Positions 34,757 to 34,836 of a stretch of 34,836 nt of DNA are shown here, in pieces (within the stretch, counting starts at the first letter, position 1; every line of letters begins with the position of its first letter). The DNA is taken from positions 1 to 34,836 of the forward strand of contig JASKOT010000064.1 in the NCBI GenBank assembly GCA_032158125.1. Reading direction: 5' to 3'. This DNA comes from Papiliotrema nemorosa. Its lineage: Eukaryota; Basidiomycota; Tremellomycetes; Tremellales; Rhynchogastremaceae. The notes under the pieces are model-generated. The model saw nothing but the letters and a program-made list of their open reading frames with translations. It had not been told where the DNA came from and made no database searches. A program made the translations under genes and the position numbers.

Positions 34757-34836
34757 CGAAACAAAAAAAAAAAGAAAAACCCCAACCCAGAGTAACCCAG
34801 CGGCCCGATGAAATTGCACCGACTACTAGCCAACAA

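Overview
The window looks like nuclear DNA of a basidiomycetous yeast, most likely a Tremellomycete (Cryptococcus/Kwoniella/Tremella-like). Genes are closely spaced and cut by many tiny introns (mostly 31-60 nt, GTRNGT donors, CTRAC/CTGAC-like branch points). The gene models below come from joining reading frames by hand across GT-AG introns and from recalled family motifs; no database search was run, so species and family calls are inference.

Left part (1-9.2 kb): a C-homopolymer edge and about 1.5 kb without a gene, then a secreted GH5 beta-glucanase with an N-terminal ricin-B lectin domain (minus strand). It is head-to-head with a Chs7-type chitin synthase export chaperone, so two cell-wall genes flank one 1.4 kb promoter region. 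Next comes the mRNA export/splicing helicase SUB2/UAP56, with nine exons and one unusually long, foldable intron.

Middle (10-22 kb): a 1605-residue SNF5 subunit of SWI/SNF with a long Q/P-rich N-terminus, two SNF5 repeats, a GATA-like finger and the fungal C-terminal block; a DSC1/Tul1-like membrane RING E3 ligase with a 13-nt microexon; two small orphan genes that look like remote tandem paralogs; and a RidA enamine/imine deaminase with a 31-nt intron.

Right part (22.4-34.3 kb): a D-2-hydroxyacid dehydrogenase with two frame anomalies, an intron-containing tRNA-Arg(UCG), and then what resembles a catabolic gene cluster: a DenD-like (D-erythronate dehydrogenase family) epimerase-fold enzyme, a divergent Zn2Cys6 regulator, a dihydroxyacetone-synthase-type transketolase and an ACS-family (Dal5-like) MFS anion permease. 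The permease could import a small organic or sugar acid, DenD and perhaps the 2-hydroxyacid dehydrogenase oxidise it, the transketolase passes the carbon to triose/pentose metabolism, and the Zn2Cys6 protein controls the set. Short TTC...GAA inverted repeats occur upstream of the transketolase and permease. The right edge ends in a G-homopolymer, mirroring the left edge.
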